Source of the DNA: Prevotella sp. CAG:755
Lineage (GTDB): Bacteria > Bacteroidota > Bacteroidia > Bacteroidales > Bacteroidaceae
Direction: 5' to 3'
Assembly (NCBI GenBank): GCA_000431275.1
Contig: HF989231.1
Span: 1-46,506, forward strand
Length of the DNA: 46,506 bases
Shown: one piece after another, positions 18,383-26,365 of the stretch
Layout: the number at the start of each line of letters is the position of its first letter
How positions within the stretch are numbered: position 1 is the first letter of the stretch
Notes under the pieces: generated by a model
What the model was told of the DNA's origin: nothing
Seen by the model: the letters and a program-made list of their open reading frames with translations, nothing else
Database searches by the model: none
Translations under genes and position numbers: made by a program

Positions 18383-19017
18383 ACGGATTGTGCCGTTCCG
18401 GCACCGGGCGTCATGAATGGCGCCCCTACGGGCTACGCCGCGAACCAGCCGACGCCAAACAACATTCAACCGCCCCGCAAACGCACGGGCGCCACTTGTG
18501 ACGCCCGGATGACCGACGCAAAACCACAAACCGGCCGACACAAAACAACATTCAACCACCCCCAAACGTAGGGGCGCCACTTGTGACGCCGGATGACCAA
18601 CGCTACGCCGCGAACCGACCGCAACAAAACTGCAAACCAACCGACGACGCCCGCATCCACCGACGCCCAACGCGGCCGACCGATTGTGCCGTTCCGGCAC
18701 CGGGCGTCATGAATGGCGCCCCTACGGGCTACGCCGCGAACCGGCCGACACAAAACAACATTCAACCACCCCGCAAACGCACGGACGCCACTTGTGACGC
18801 CCGGATGACCACCGCAAAACCGCGAACCGACCAATACAAAACCACGAACCGGCCGCAACACGCCACATCTGCCGACGCCAAACGCGGCCGACCGATTGTG
18901 CCGTTCCGGCACCGGGCGTCATGAATGGCGCCCCTACGGGCTACGCCGCAAAACGGCCGACACAAAACAACAGTCAATCGCCGCAAACGTAGGGGCGCCA
19001 CTTGTGACGCCCGGAAA
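18383..19017. repeat. REP-like repeat block, degenerate tandem
   Basis: Three reverse palindromes (CCGGGCGTCATGAATGGCG then CCCCTAC) at about 18405, 18701 and 18913, interleaved with forward ones near 18491, 18569, 18778 and 18988 (GGGCGCCACTTGTGACGCC core). Spacing is 296 and 212 bases, less regular than the 189-bp array. Filler text such as CCGACACAAAACAACATTCA recurs in each unit. The core pair is GCC/GAC rather than GAC/GTC, giving a C-A or G-U mismatch. No coding sequence is apparent across the block. Confidence 0.9.
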
Positions 19018-19027
19018 ACGGCCGGGG

Positions 19028-19444
19028 TCACTCCTCGCCCTGATGCTGGCGACGATAGGCAAGGGGCGTCACGTCGAACGCCCGTTTGAACGCGAGATAA
19101 AAGGCTTGACGCGAACTGAACCCGGACATCAGACCAATCTCCTCGGCAGTGAAGTGGGCGTAACGGGCCTGTTTGAGTTGCGCGCAGGCATCGCGCAGAC
19201 GATAGTGATTGACCATGGCGTTGTAATTGTCGCCCGTGTGCCGCGCCACGGCGGCCGCCACGTAGCGCGGCGTCGTGCCGAGTTCCGCAGCCAGCCGGCG
19301 TGCCGTGTAGGCGGGATCACGGTAGCGCTTCTCGACCACGATCTTTTGCAGGATGCGCACGTAAAGTTCATCGGCGGTGACGTCGCTCATCTGTCGGTGG
19401 TAAGCCCTTTCCGGGCGGGGCTCACGATCTTTTGGCTCAATCAT
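19028..19444 (-). CDS. AraC-family transcriptional regulator (DNA-binding domain only)
   Basis: 138 residues from ATG 19444, or 120 from the internal ATG at 19390 (MSDVTADELYVRI). It holds a double helix-turn-helix: YTARRLAAELGTTPRYVAAAV and FTAEEIGLMSGFSSRQAFYLAFKRAFDVTPLAYRR, the AraC signature. There is no separate ligand-binding domain, as in several short Bacteroidales AraC proteins. It is divergent from the cysteine desulfidase gene (82 bases between starts), which makes that gene a candidate target. A weak -7 box (CAACTTTG, 19449-19456) lies 4 bases before the 19444 ATG. Confidence 0.85.
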   Translation of the reverse strand: MIEPKDREPRPERAYHRQMSDVTADELYVRILQKIVVEKRYRDPAYTARRLAAELGTTPRYVAAAVARHTGDNYNAMVNHYRLRDACAQLKQARYAHFTAEEIGLMSGFSSRQAFYLAFKRAFDVTPLAYRRQHQGEE

Positions 19445-19499
19445 GCGGCAAAGTTGCACTTTTTCTCCGAAACGTCGTGCACGGCTGCCGTGTTTTCCG

Positions 19500-19507
19500 T
19501 AATTTTG
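19500..19507 (+). promoter_or_regulatory. Predicted -7 box for the desulfidase gene
   Basis: TAATTTTG, an exact TAnnTTTG match, 19 bases before the ATG at 19527. Leader of only about 13 bases. Confidence 0.5.
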
Positions 19508-19526
19508 TCCAAAACAACAAAAGCCT

Positions 19527-20828
19527 ATGTTACAACCCGAAGAACGCCGACGGATAGCCGGCCTGGTGCGCCGCCAGGTCGTGCCCGCCATCGGCTGCAC
19601 CGAACCGATATGCGTGGCACTTGCCGTGGCCCGCGCCACCGAACTGCTCGGCTCGACGCCCGAACGCGTCGAAGTGCGCCTGAGCGCCAACATACTGAAA
19701 AACGCCATGGGCGTCGGCATCCCCGGCACCGACATGGTGGGCCTGCCGATTGCCATTGCGCTCGGCGCCCTCGTCGGGCGGCCGGAATCAGGGCTCGAAG
19801 TACTGCGCGACGTGACTCCGGAAGCCGTCGAGCGCGGACGCCGTTACGTAGAAGAAGGCCGTACCGCCATCATGCTGAAAGAAGACATCGACGAAAAGCT
19901 CTACGTCGAAGCCGTCTGTCGCACGGCTGGGCATGAAGCCACCGCCGTCATTGCCCACGAGCACACCCGTTTCGTGCGCCTCGTGGCCGACGGCGAAGTG
20001 CGCCTCGACACCTCCGGCGAAACAGGAGGCGACAGCACCGAAACGGACGAGCCGCAGCTCAGCCTCCGCAAAGTCTACGACTACGCCACCACGACGCCGA
20101 TTGACGAAATCAGCTTCATTCTCGAAGCCCGGCGCCTCAACGAGACAGCAGCCCGCCGCTCGCTCGAAGCCAACTACGGCCACTGTCTGGGCAAGACCCT
20201 GACCCGGCCGCTCGGCCGCGGCATCATGGGCGACAGCATCTTCTCGCGCATCCTTTCGAGCACTGCCTGCGCCTGCGACGCCCGCATGGCGGGCGCCATG
20301 ATTCCCGTCATGAGCAACTCGGGCAGCGGCAACCAAGGCATCTGCGCCACCAACCCCGTCGTGGTCTTCGCAGAGGAGAACCACAACACCGAGGAGGAAA
20401 TGATACGCGCCCTCATGCTGAGCCACCTCACCGCCATTTACATCAAACAGCATCTCGGGACGCTCTCAGCACTCTGCGGCTGCGTCGTGGCGTCGACCGG
20501 GTCGAGCTGCGGCATCACGCTGCTCATGGGCGGCGGCTACCGCGAAGTGACCTACGCCGTGAAGAACATGATAGCCAACCTGACAGGCATGATCTGCGAC
20601 GGAGCCAAACCGAGCTGCGCCCTGAAACTGACAAGCGGCGTCAGCACCGCAGTGCTCTCGGCCATGCTTGCGATGCAGGGCAACTGCGTCTCGTCGGTCG
20701 AAGGCATCATCGACGACGACGTAGACCGCAGCATACGAAACCTGACAAGCATCGGGGCCGAGGCCATGAACGAGACAGACCGCTGCGTGCTGGACATCAT
20801 GACCCACAAAAGCCACCCCACAGCCTGA
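19527..20828 (+). CDS. cyuA: L-cysteine desulfidase family protein (UPF0597, CyuA/YhaM)
   Basis: 433 residues. Family enzymes split L-cysteine to pyruvate, ammonia and sulfide using an iron-sulfur cluster, and resemble the alpha part of serine dehydratase. Typical stretches are VVPAIGCTEPICVALA near the N-terminus, MGVGIPGTDMVGLPIA, SNSGSGNQGICATNP, STGSSCGITLLMGGG and GMICDGAKPSCALK; conserved cysteines occur in each of the cluster-forming regions. Full length. The upstream divergent AraC gene probably regulates it. The next gene, a C10 protease, starts 9 bases after the stop and may be cotranscribed, which would join protein breakdown with cysteine use; this is inference. Confidence 0.9.
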   Translation: MLQPEERRRIAGLVRRQVVPAIGCTEPICVALAVARATELLGSTPERVEVRLSANILKNAMGVGIPGTDMVGLPIAIALGALVGRPESGLEVLRDVTPEAVERGRRYVEEGRTAIMLKEDIDEKLYVEAVCRTAGHEATAVIAHEHTRFVRLVADGEVRLDTSGETGGDSTETDEPQLSLRKVYDYATTTPIDEISFILEARRLNETAARRSLEANYGHCLGKTLTRPLGRGIMGDSIFSRILSSTACACDARMAGAMIPVMSNSGSGNQGICATNPVVVFAEENHNTEEEMIRALMLSHLTAIYIKQHLGTLSALCGCVVASTGSSCGITLLMGGGYREVTYAVKNMIANLTGMICDGAKPSCALKLTSGVSTAVLSAMLAMQGNCVSSVEGIIDDDVDRSIRNLTSIGAEAMNETDRCVLDIMTHKSHPTA

Positions 20829-20837
20829 CCCGCTGCC

Positions 20838-22751
20838 ATGAAACTCCGCCTGCTCCTGACCGCCCTCTCCGCCGCTGCGGCCGTTTTTTCCGCCGCAGCC
20901 CCTATCGACTCTATCGCAGCATCCGACCGCGCCGCCGCCTTTCTGCACACCCTGCATCCGGCCCGGACCATAGCGGCAGTGCAGTCCCTGCCTCATCTTG
21001 GTGCACCCCGGGCGGCCTATGCCTTCACCGACGGGGCGGGCACGTTTGTCCTCGTGGCTGCCGACGACCGTCTGCCTTCCATCTTGGGTTACGGACAGAC
21101 GGGCAGCACGGTGCCGCCGGCCTTCACCGGCCTGCTTGCCTCTTATGCCCGGCAACTCACCACCGCCCCGGACACCCGCACGGCAACCACTGTGACGACG
21201 CCCGCCGTGACACCGCTGCTGACGTCCGTCCGCGACCAATACGACCCGTTCAACCGCTCCTGCCCGTTCTACGTCGACGACAACGGCGCGGCAAGTACCG
21301 AACGCTGCATCGTGGGCTGCGTGGCCACAGCCTTGGAGCAGATCCTCACTTATTATCGCCGCCCCTCGGCCCTTATAGACACCGTTTTCGCCCACTCGTC
21401 GCCCCATTTCACGACGACAGACGTCCTGCCCGGCACCCCCATCGACTGGGCACACATCCGCGACAGCTACGAACCGGGAAGCTACACCGACGCCGAAGCC
21501 ACCGCCGTGGCCGACCTTTCGCTCTGGTGCGGCCAGATGGCCAAGATGAACTGGGGCACATCAAGCTCCGGGGCTTACGTGCGCGACCTCGTCCCTGAGG
21601 TGAGACGCGCCTTGGGCTACGGCTACACGCATTACGCCGACAGCTACAAATACCGCCCCGACGAATGGCGCGACATGCTTGTCGGCGAGCTCACCGACGG
21701 CCGCCCGGTGCTCTATGCCGGCAGCACGTATGCCATGGCGGCTCATGCTTTTGTGCTCGACGGTCTTGACTCGGAGGGCCGCTTCCACGTCAATTGGGGC
21801 TACGGCGGCGCTTACGACGGATACTTCCGCCTTGATGTCCTGCTCCCGTTCAATGCCGGCGCCGGGCCGGGCGGGACCGACCAGAGCCTAGGCTTCTTCT
21901 GCAACCAGGAGGCCGTCCTGCTTCATCCCGACGCCCTGTCCGTCAGTCTGCCCGACACACTCCGCCGCACGGGACGGGAGCTCAGCCTGACGTCGCTCCA
22001 CTTCGAACGGCGTCCCGACACGAACGACGCCGTCGCCGTCCGCCTCGGCCTGCGCAACACGTCGGGCGAGCCGCTCACCACGCCCATCGCCCTGCTCACC
22101 CAGCCCGAAGGCGCAGGCCCGTCGCTCGAAGGGGCAGAATGCCTATGCTACACAGGCGTCAGCCTCACCGCCGGTGCCGACACGACCATCACGGCCTACG
22201 CACGCTTCCTCACCGGAAGCCGACGGCAACTCCTCTTCTCGGCCGACGGCGAAACAACATTCCACACACAGCCCATCGACATCGCAGTGACGGCTCCCGC
22301 CCAGCTCTCCGTGACCGGCATACAGCTCGACGCTACTGCCGACAGCCTCATCGCCGCCGTCATGTTCCACAACGAAGCCGGAAGCGGATGGAGCGGCGAC
22401 ATGCCTACATTCAGCCTCTTCGAAGGAAACCACGACAGCGGCAGCCACGACGAGCGGCACTACGTCCACCTGAACCTCGCGCCCGGCGCGGACACCACAG
22501 TCGTCGTCCGATACGGCGGGCTGCGCCCCTCGACACGCTACGACTTCTGCGTGCGCATCGACTGGCCCATCGTGGCGAGCCAAGAGTTTGTCACGCCCCC
22601 CGCCGTCGGCCTCACCTCCCCCACGTCGACCGACACGCCCGCCGATTGGTTCACCCCCGACGGCCGCCGCATCGCCCGTCCCGACAAGCCCGGCGTTTAC
22701 ATCAAACGTCAAGGCACCGCGGTGCACAAAGTGGCGTGGCCGAAACAATAA
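20838..22751 (+). CDS. Secreted C10-family cysteine protease (streptopain-like)
   Basis: 637 residues. Signal peptide at 1-20. A propeptide/Spi-type region follows (AFLHTLHPARTIAAVQSL to FTDGAGTFVLVAADDRLPSILGY). The catalytic Cys is in RCIVGCVATALEQILTYY and the catalytic His in AHAFVLDGLDSEGRFHVNWGYGG, with the typical downstream NWGYGGAYDGYF. Residues from about 370 to 600 are beta-sandwich-like. The last 35 residues (DWFTPDGRRIARPDKPGVYI to KVAW) match the short Por-like tail of secreted Bacteroidales proteins, suggesting surface export. Relatives include SpeB, interpain and periodontain. Close spacing to the desulfidase gene suggests one transcript. Confidence 0.93.
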   Translation: MKLRLLLTALSAAAAVFSAAAPIDSIAASDRAAAFLHTLHPARTIAAVQSLPHLGAPRAAYAFTDGAGTFVLVAADDRLPSILGYGQTGSTVPPAFTGLLASYARQLTTAPDTRTATTVTTPAVTPLLTSVRDQYDPFNRSCPFYVDDNGAASTERCIVGCVATALEQILTYYRRPSALIDTVFAHSSPHFTTTDVLPGTPIDWAHIRDSYEPGSYTDAEATAVADLSLWCGQMAKMNWGTSSSGAYVRDLVPEVRRALGYGYTHYADSYKYRPDEWRDMLVGELTDGRPVLYAGSTYAMAAHAFVLDGLDSEGRFHVNWGYGGAYDGYFRLDVLLPFNAGAGPGGTDQSLGFFCNQEAVLLHPDALSVSLPDTLRRTGRELSLTSLHFERRPDTNDAVAVRLGLRNTSGEPLTTPIALLTQPEGAGPSLEGAECLCYTGVSLTAGADTTITAYARFLTGSRRQLLFSADGETTFHTQPIDIAVTAPAQLSVTGIQLDATADSLIAAVMFHNEAGSGWSGDMPTFSLFEGNHDSGSHDERHYVHLNLAPGADTTVVVRYGGLRPSTRYDFCVRIDWPIVASQEFVTPPAVGLTSPTSTDTPADWFTPDGRRIARPDKPGVYIKRQGTAVHKVAWPKQ

Positions 22752-22787
22752 GCAAACATCCACTGATTTTCCAATCCACCGACCACC

Positions 22788-23567
22788 ATGTCAACCGTTA
22801 TTTACCCCTCTCCCATCTTCGGCCCCGTACATAGCCGGCGGCTGGGCGTCTCGCTCGGCATCAACCTCATGCCTGCCGACGGCAAGGTATGCACGTTCGA
22901 CTGCATCTACTGCGAATGCGGATTCAACGCCCAACGTCGCCCGACGCAGCGACGGCCCTCGCGCCAGGCCGTGGCCGACGCGCTCGAAGCACAGCTGAAA
23001 AAGATGAGCACGGAAGGGCCTGCGCCCGACGTACTGACCTTTGCCGGCAACGGGGAACCGACTGCGCACCCGGACTTCGCCGGCATCGTCGACGACACCC
23101 TTGGCCTGCGCGACCGCTACTGCCCGCAAGCCAAGGTGAGCGTCCTGAGCAACGCGACGCTCGCCCATCGCCCCGAGGTGCGCGACGCCCTGCTCCGGGT
23201 GGACAACAACATTCTCAAACTCGACACCGTCGATGCCGAATACATCCGCCGCGTCAACCGCCCGACGGGAGCATACGACGTGAAGCAGGTCGTCGAGACG
23301 CTGCGCAGTTATGCCGGACAGGCCATCGTGCAGACCATGTTCATGAAAGGCCGTGACGCCGAAGGGAACGACGTCGACAACACAGGCGACCGCTACGTCC
23401 TGCCGTGGCTCGACGCCGTGCGGCACATCGCCCCGCGCGAGGTGATGATCTACACGGTCGACCGCGAGACGCCCGACCACGACCTGCAAAAGGCCACACC
23501 CGAAGAGCTCGACCGCATCGCCGCCCTGCTGCGCGAGGCGGGCATCGAGACATCTGTGTCGTACTGA
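22788..23567 (+). CDS. Radical SAM protein of unknown substrate
   Basis: 259 residues. The 4Fe-4S/SAM motif CTFDCIYC (CxxxCxxC) occurs near residue 34, followed by the GNGEP motif (TFAGNGEPTAHPDF) for SAM binding. The N-terminus PSPIFGPVHSRRLGVSLGINLMP is characteristic of the short COG0731-type radical SAM proteins. No SPASM or other extra cluster domain is visible. The gene precedes tilS by 17 bases, suggesting cotranscription with a tRNA-modification gene; family relatives include tRNA-modifying enzymes, but a direct role is not shown. Confidence 0.85.
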   Translation: MSTVIYPSPIFGPVHSRRLGVSLGINLMPADGKVCTFDCIYCECGFNAQRRPTQRRPSRQAVADALEAQLKKMSTEGPAPDVLTFAGNGEPTAHPDFAGIVDDTLGLRDRYCPQAKVSVLSNATLAHRPEVRDALLRVDNNILKLDTVDAEYIRRVNRPTGAYDVKQVVETLRSYAGQAIVQTMFMKGRDAEGNDVDNTGDRYVLPWLDAVRHIAPREVMIYTVDRETPDHDLQKATPEELDRIAALLREAGIETSVSY

Positions 23568-23584
23568 ATCGGGAGACAGAGGGT

Positions 23585-24925
23585 ATGGATCCGTTTGCCA
23601 GAAAGGTCAACGAAGCGCTCGAACACCACTGCGGCATCGCTCCGGCAGGCCCTTTGCTGGTCGCCGTGAGCGGGGGCGCCGATTCCGTGGCCCTGCTGCG
23701 CGCCCTGCTCGCCACGGGACGGCACATCGAGGCGGCACACTGCAACTTCCATCTGCGCGGCGAGGAATCGGACCGCGACCAGCGGTTCACCGAACGGCTA
23801 TGCGACGAAAACGGAGTGCGCCTCCACACCGTCGAGTTCGACACCCGGGCCGAAGCCAGCCGCCACAGCGAGAGCTTAGAGATGGCCGCGCGACGCTTGC
23901 GCTACGAATGGTTCGACCACCTGCTCAATACGCAGGCCTTGGAGGCTGTGGCCGTAGCCCACCACGCCGACGACAACGCCGAAACACTCCTCCTCCACCT
24001 CATCCGGGGCACAGGATGGCGCGGATTGGCCGGCATGGGTTGGCGCCGCGGCCGCATCGTGCGTCCGATGCTCGGCACGACACACGAAGAAGCCGTCGGC
24101 TACCTCCGCCGCTGCGGACAGCCTTACGTGACGGACAGCTCAAACCTCGTGCCCGACGTCAAACGCAACCGGCTGCGCCTCGAAATAATGCCCCGGCTAC
24201 GCGAACTGAACCCATCAGTGGTCGACACCCTCGCCATCACCGCCGCCCGCATGGCCGAAGCCGGCCTGCTCATGGACAGTGCCGTCGCCGCCGCCCGCAG
24301 CCGCGTCTGCCGCCCGGCTGGCGACGGCTTGGACATCGACATCGCAGCCCTGAGGGCCGAAGTGGCCGTGCCGACCCTGCTGCACGAATGGCTCGCCCCT
24401 TACGGCTTTACGACGGCACAGACCGACGCCGTGACAGCCCACCTGGACGGCCCGAGCGGCGCCCGCTACGCCGCGCCGGGATGGCTCCTCGTGCGCGACC
24501 GCAGGACGCTGCGCCTGCGCCCGGCGCCCCACGGCTTCGAACCTTTTTCCCTCGACCGCGACGGCACATACGACCTGCCCGGCGGACGCCGCCTCAGCCG
24601 CACCACCCTCACGCGGGAGGCCCTCGGCGCCATCCCCCGCGACGCCGCGACGGCCTGCCTCGACGCCGACCGTGCAGGGGACCTCACCTGCCGCCCCGTC
24701 CAGCGCGGCGACCGCTTCCACCCCTACGGCATGAAGGGCTCGAAACTCGTCAGTGATTACCTGACCGACCGCAAGCGCTCCCTCACCGACAAGGCGCAAG
24801 CCTGCGTCGTTTGCAGCGGCGACGCCATCGCCTGGCTCGTCGGCGAGCGGCCCGACCAGCGCTTCTCCCTCACCGCCGCGACAACGCGCGTCATCGTCGT
24901 GCGGATTGAAAATAGAGAGGAATAA
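23585..24925 (+). CDS. tilS: tRNA(Ile)-lysidine synthetase
   Basis: 446 residues. The PP-loop ATP-binding motif is LLVAVSGGADSVALLRALL near residue 30. HCNFHLRGEESDRDQRF, ARRLRYEWF and HHADDNAETLLLHLIRGTGWRGLAGM are TilS hallmarks. The C-terminal domain (about 340-440) contains RPVQRGDRFHPYGMKGSKLVSDYLTDRK. The enzyme attaches lysine to C34 of tRNA-Ile (CAU), essential for decoding AUA. Start chosen at 23585 (MDPFARKVNEALE); the frame is open further upstream but overlaps the radical SAM gene. Confidence 0.95.
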   Translation: MDPFARKVNEALEHHCGIAPAGPLLVAVSGGADSVALLRALLATGRHIEAAHCNFHLRGEESDRDQRFTERLCDENGVRLHTVEFDTRAEASRHSESLEMAARRLRYEWFDHLLNTQALEAVAVAHHADDNAETLLLHLIRGTGWRGLAGMGWRRGRIVRPMLGTTHEEAVGYLRRCGQPYVTDSSNLVPDVKRNRLRLEIMPRLRELNPSVVDTLAITAARMAEAGLLMDSAVAAARSRVCRPAGDGLDIDIAALRAEVAVPTLLHEWLAPYGFTTAQTDAVTAHLDGPSGARYAAPGWLLVRDRRTLRLRPAPHGFEPFSLDRDGTYDLPGGRRLSRTTLTREALGAIPRDAATACLDADRAGDLTCRPVQRGDRFHPYGMKGSKLVSDYLTDRKRSLTDKAQACVVCSGDAIAWLVGERPDQRFSLTAATTRVIVVRIENREE

Positions 24926-24970
24926 AAACGCCCGTAGGCGTAGGAATAACGATCAGCCGACCTGCACAAA

Positions 24971-25000
24971 CGCACGTAGGGGCGACACAAGTGTCGCCCG
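24971..25000. repeat. Single REP-like palindrome
   Basis: CGTAGGGGCGACACAAG followed by TGTCGCCCGG: a perfect GAC/GTC-type palindrome, isolated, between tilS and the retron locus. Confidence 0.85.
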
Positions 25001-25080
25001 GATGACCGCTGCCCGACGCGGCCGGCCATTACGCGCGGGGCGCATGTGCGGACGACTTCCGGACGACATGAATATCCCCC

Positions 25081-25185
25081 TACACTGCGGAAAAAAACGG
25101 TCAGCCGACCCGTTTTTTCTATCAGCCGACCCGTCGAAACGGTCAGCCGACTTGTTCTTCCCGTCAGGGCACCCTGAACGGGGAA
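25081..25185. repeat. 21-bp tandem repeat array, 5 units
   Basis: Units at 25081, 25102, 25123, 25144 and 25165; three share CAGCCGAC(C/T)(C/T)GT. It ends 14 bases beyond the stop of the HEPN-like gene and may act as its 3' end. With the REP it fills the space to tilS. Confidence 0.85.
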
Positions 25186-25198
25186 GTCAAGCGAAAGC

Positions 25199-26365
25199 TT
25201 AACAGGATGGAACTTTAATCTCCACTATCTTACCGTCCGCGATCTTCACTTGCACGCTGTCGCCCATTTTCAGCTTGGTCACTTTTGACAACAACGGCGA
25301 CGACACCGTCATCTTGCCCACCCCGTCGACATCAAGCTGACAAAAGCCCGTGAAGTTCTGCACCACGCGCGCCGAATGGACACCCTGTTCTGCCAGTTTG
25401 CGCCTCTCGGCTTCCCGCGCTTCCTCTTCGATCCGCAATTGCTCGGCGACATCTTTACGCACCGCTTCAACCACACGATTAAGCACGTCGCGGATAGTGT
25501 CGAACGTATTATACTCATGAAACGTCTTGACATCCTCTTCTTCCACAGTCTGTCCACGATGGATGCAGTTGTTCCGATGAATACGGAGGCTATACAGTTT
25601 GCCTTTCACGTCTCCCAAGGCAAGCATTCCGACCAAAGCGTTCGTTTTAATAACCATAGTAATGTATTCCACGGAAGCAGGACGGTTCGCGACACCCGGT
25701 GCAGGCGCTGTCCATGGATATCCAGCAGTCATCGTCGCCTCTTCGATAGCCTCAATAAGGTCGTCGATGTCCGGATACAACCAAGCGAGGAACCAGTTGG
25801 TCAGGCATTCCAACTGATTGAACGCGGCGATGGCGAAGAGGTCGAGCCGCGTATGTTCGCCGAGGAGCGCCTCGTCGTCGGCGCAGCGGCGTTCGTGCGT
25901 GACGAGCAGGAGGTCGCGGCGCGTCATGAGGGCGGCGTGCTCCATGCGCAGGTTGTCGGCCAAGAGCTGGTCCCTGACGCGGGCGTCGGTGACGAAGCTG
26001 TAATCCATGCTCGGCCGCCCGCGCAATTGCAAGGCTGCGCGGAGCACGCGCAAATCGGCGGCAGTATCCGGGGTAAGGTTGGACGAAGAAACGGGCGCAG
26101 ACGCAGGTTGGACACCAAGCCGTCCGTGCTGTTGCAAGGAACTGCGGAACTCACGCAGTCCGGCAGCGTCATCAGGGGTAAGGCTTAACGAAAGAATAGC
26201 CTTGGATTCTGATTGTCCGCCCTCGGCCGCTTCCTCTTTCGGCGAGGGCGTGACCGGAGCGGCTTCCTTGATTTTCAGTTTCTCGCAAAGCGCCCGGCGG
26301 AACTCGGGGTTCTGACCAGAAAGTCGGGCGACGTGTTCCAATATATGGGTCAACTTTTCATCCAT
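25199..26365 (-). CDS. Retron-associated protein with HEPN-like motif and OB-like tail
   Basis: 388 residues; no named family recognised. Residues 1-35 are helical. A 21-residue module is duplicated: LTPDDAAGLREFRSSLQQHG at 62 and LTPDTAADLRVLRAALQLRG at 97. Residues about 125-310 are helical and contain R264-N-N-C-I-H269, which fits the R-x4-H active site of HEPN ribonucleases. Residues 305-325 look like a charged coiled coil. The last 60 (ARVVQNFTGFCQLDVDGVGK to VEIKVPSC) are beta-rich and OB/S1-like. The start overlaps the reverse transcriptase gene's 3' end by 8 bases, so the two are coupled, as retron RTs are with their effectors. A toxin (RNase) role is inferred. Confidence 0.7.
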   Translation of the reverse strand: MDEKLTHILEHVARLSGQNPEFRRALCEKLKIKEAAPVTPSPKEEAAEGGQSESKAILSLSLTPDDAAGLREFRSSLQQHGRLGVQPASAPVSSSNLTPDTAADLRVLRAALQLRGRPSMDYSFVTDARVRDQLLADNLRMEHAALMTRRDLLLVTHERRCADDEALLGEHTRLDLFAIAAFNQLECLTNWFLAWLYPDIDDLIEAIEEATMTAGYPWTAPAPGVANRPASVEYITMVIKTNALVGMLALGDVKGKLYSLRIHRNNCIHRGQTVEEEDVKTFHEYNTFDTIRDVLNRVVEAVRKDVAEQLRIEEEAREAERRKLAEQGVHSARVVQNFTGFCQLDVDGVGKMTVSSPLLSKVTKLKMGDSVQVKIADGKIVEIKVPSC

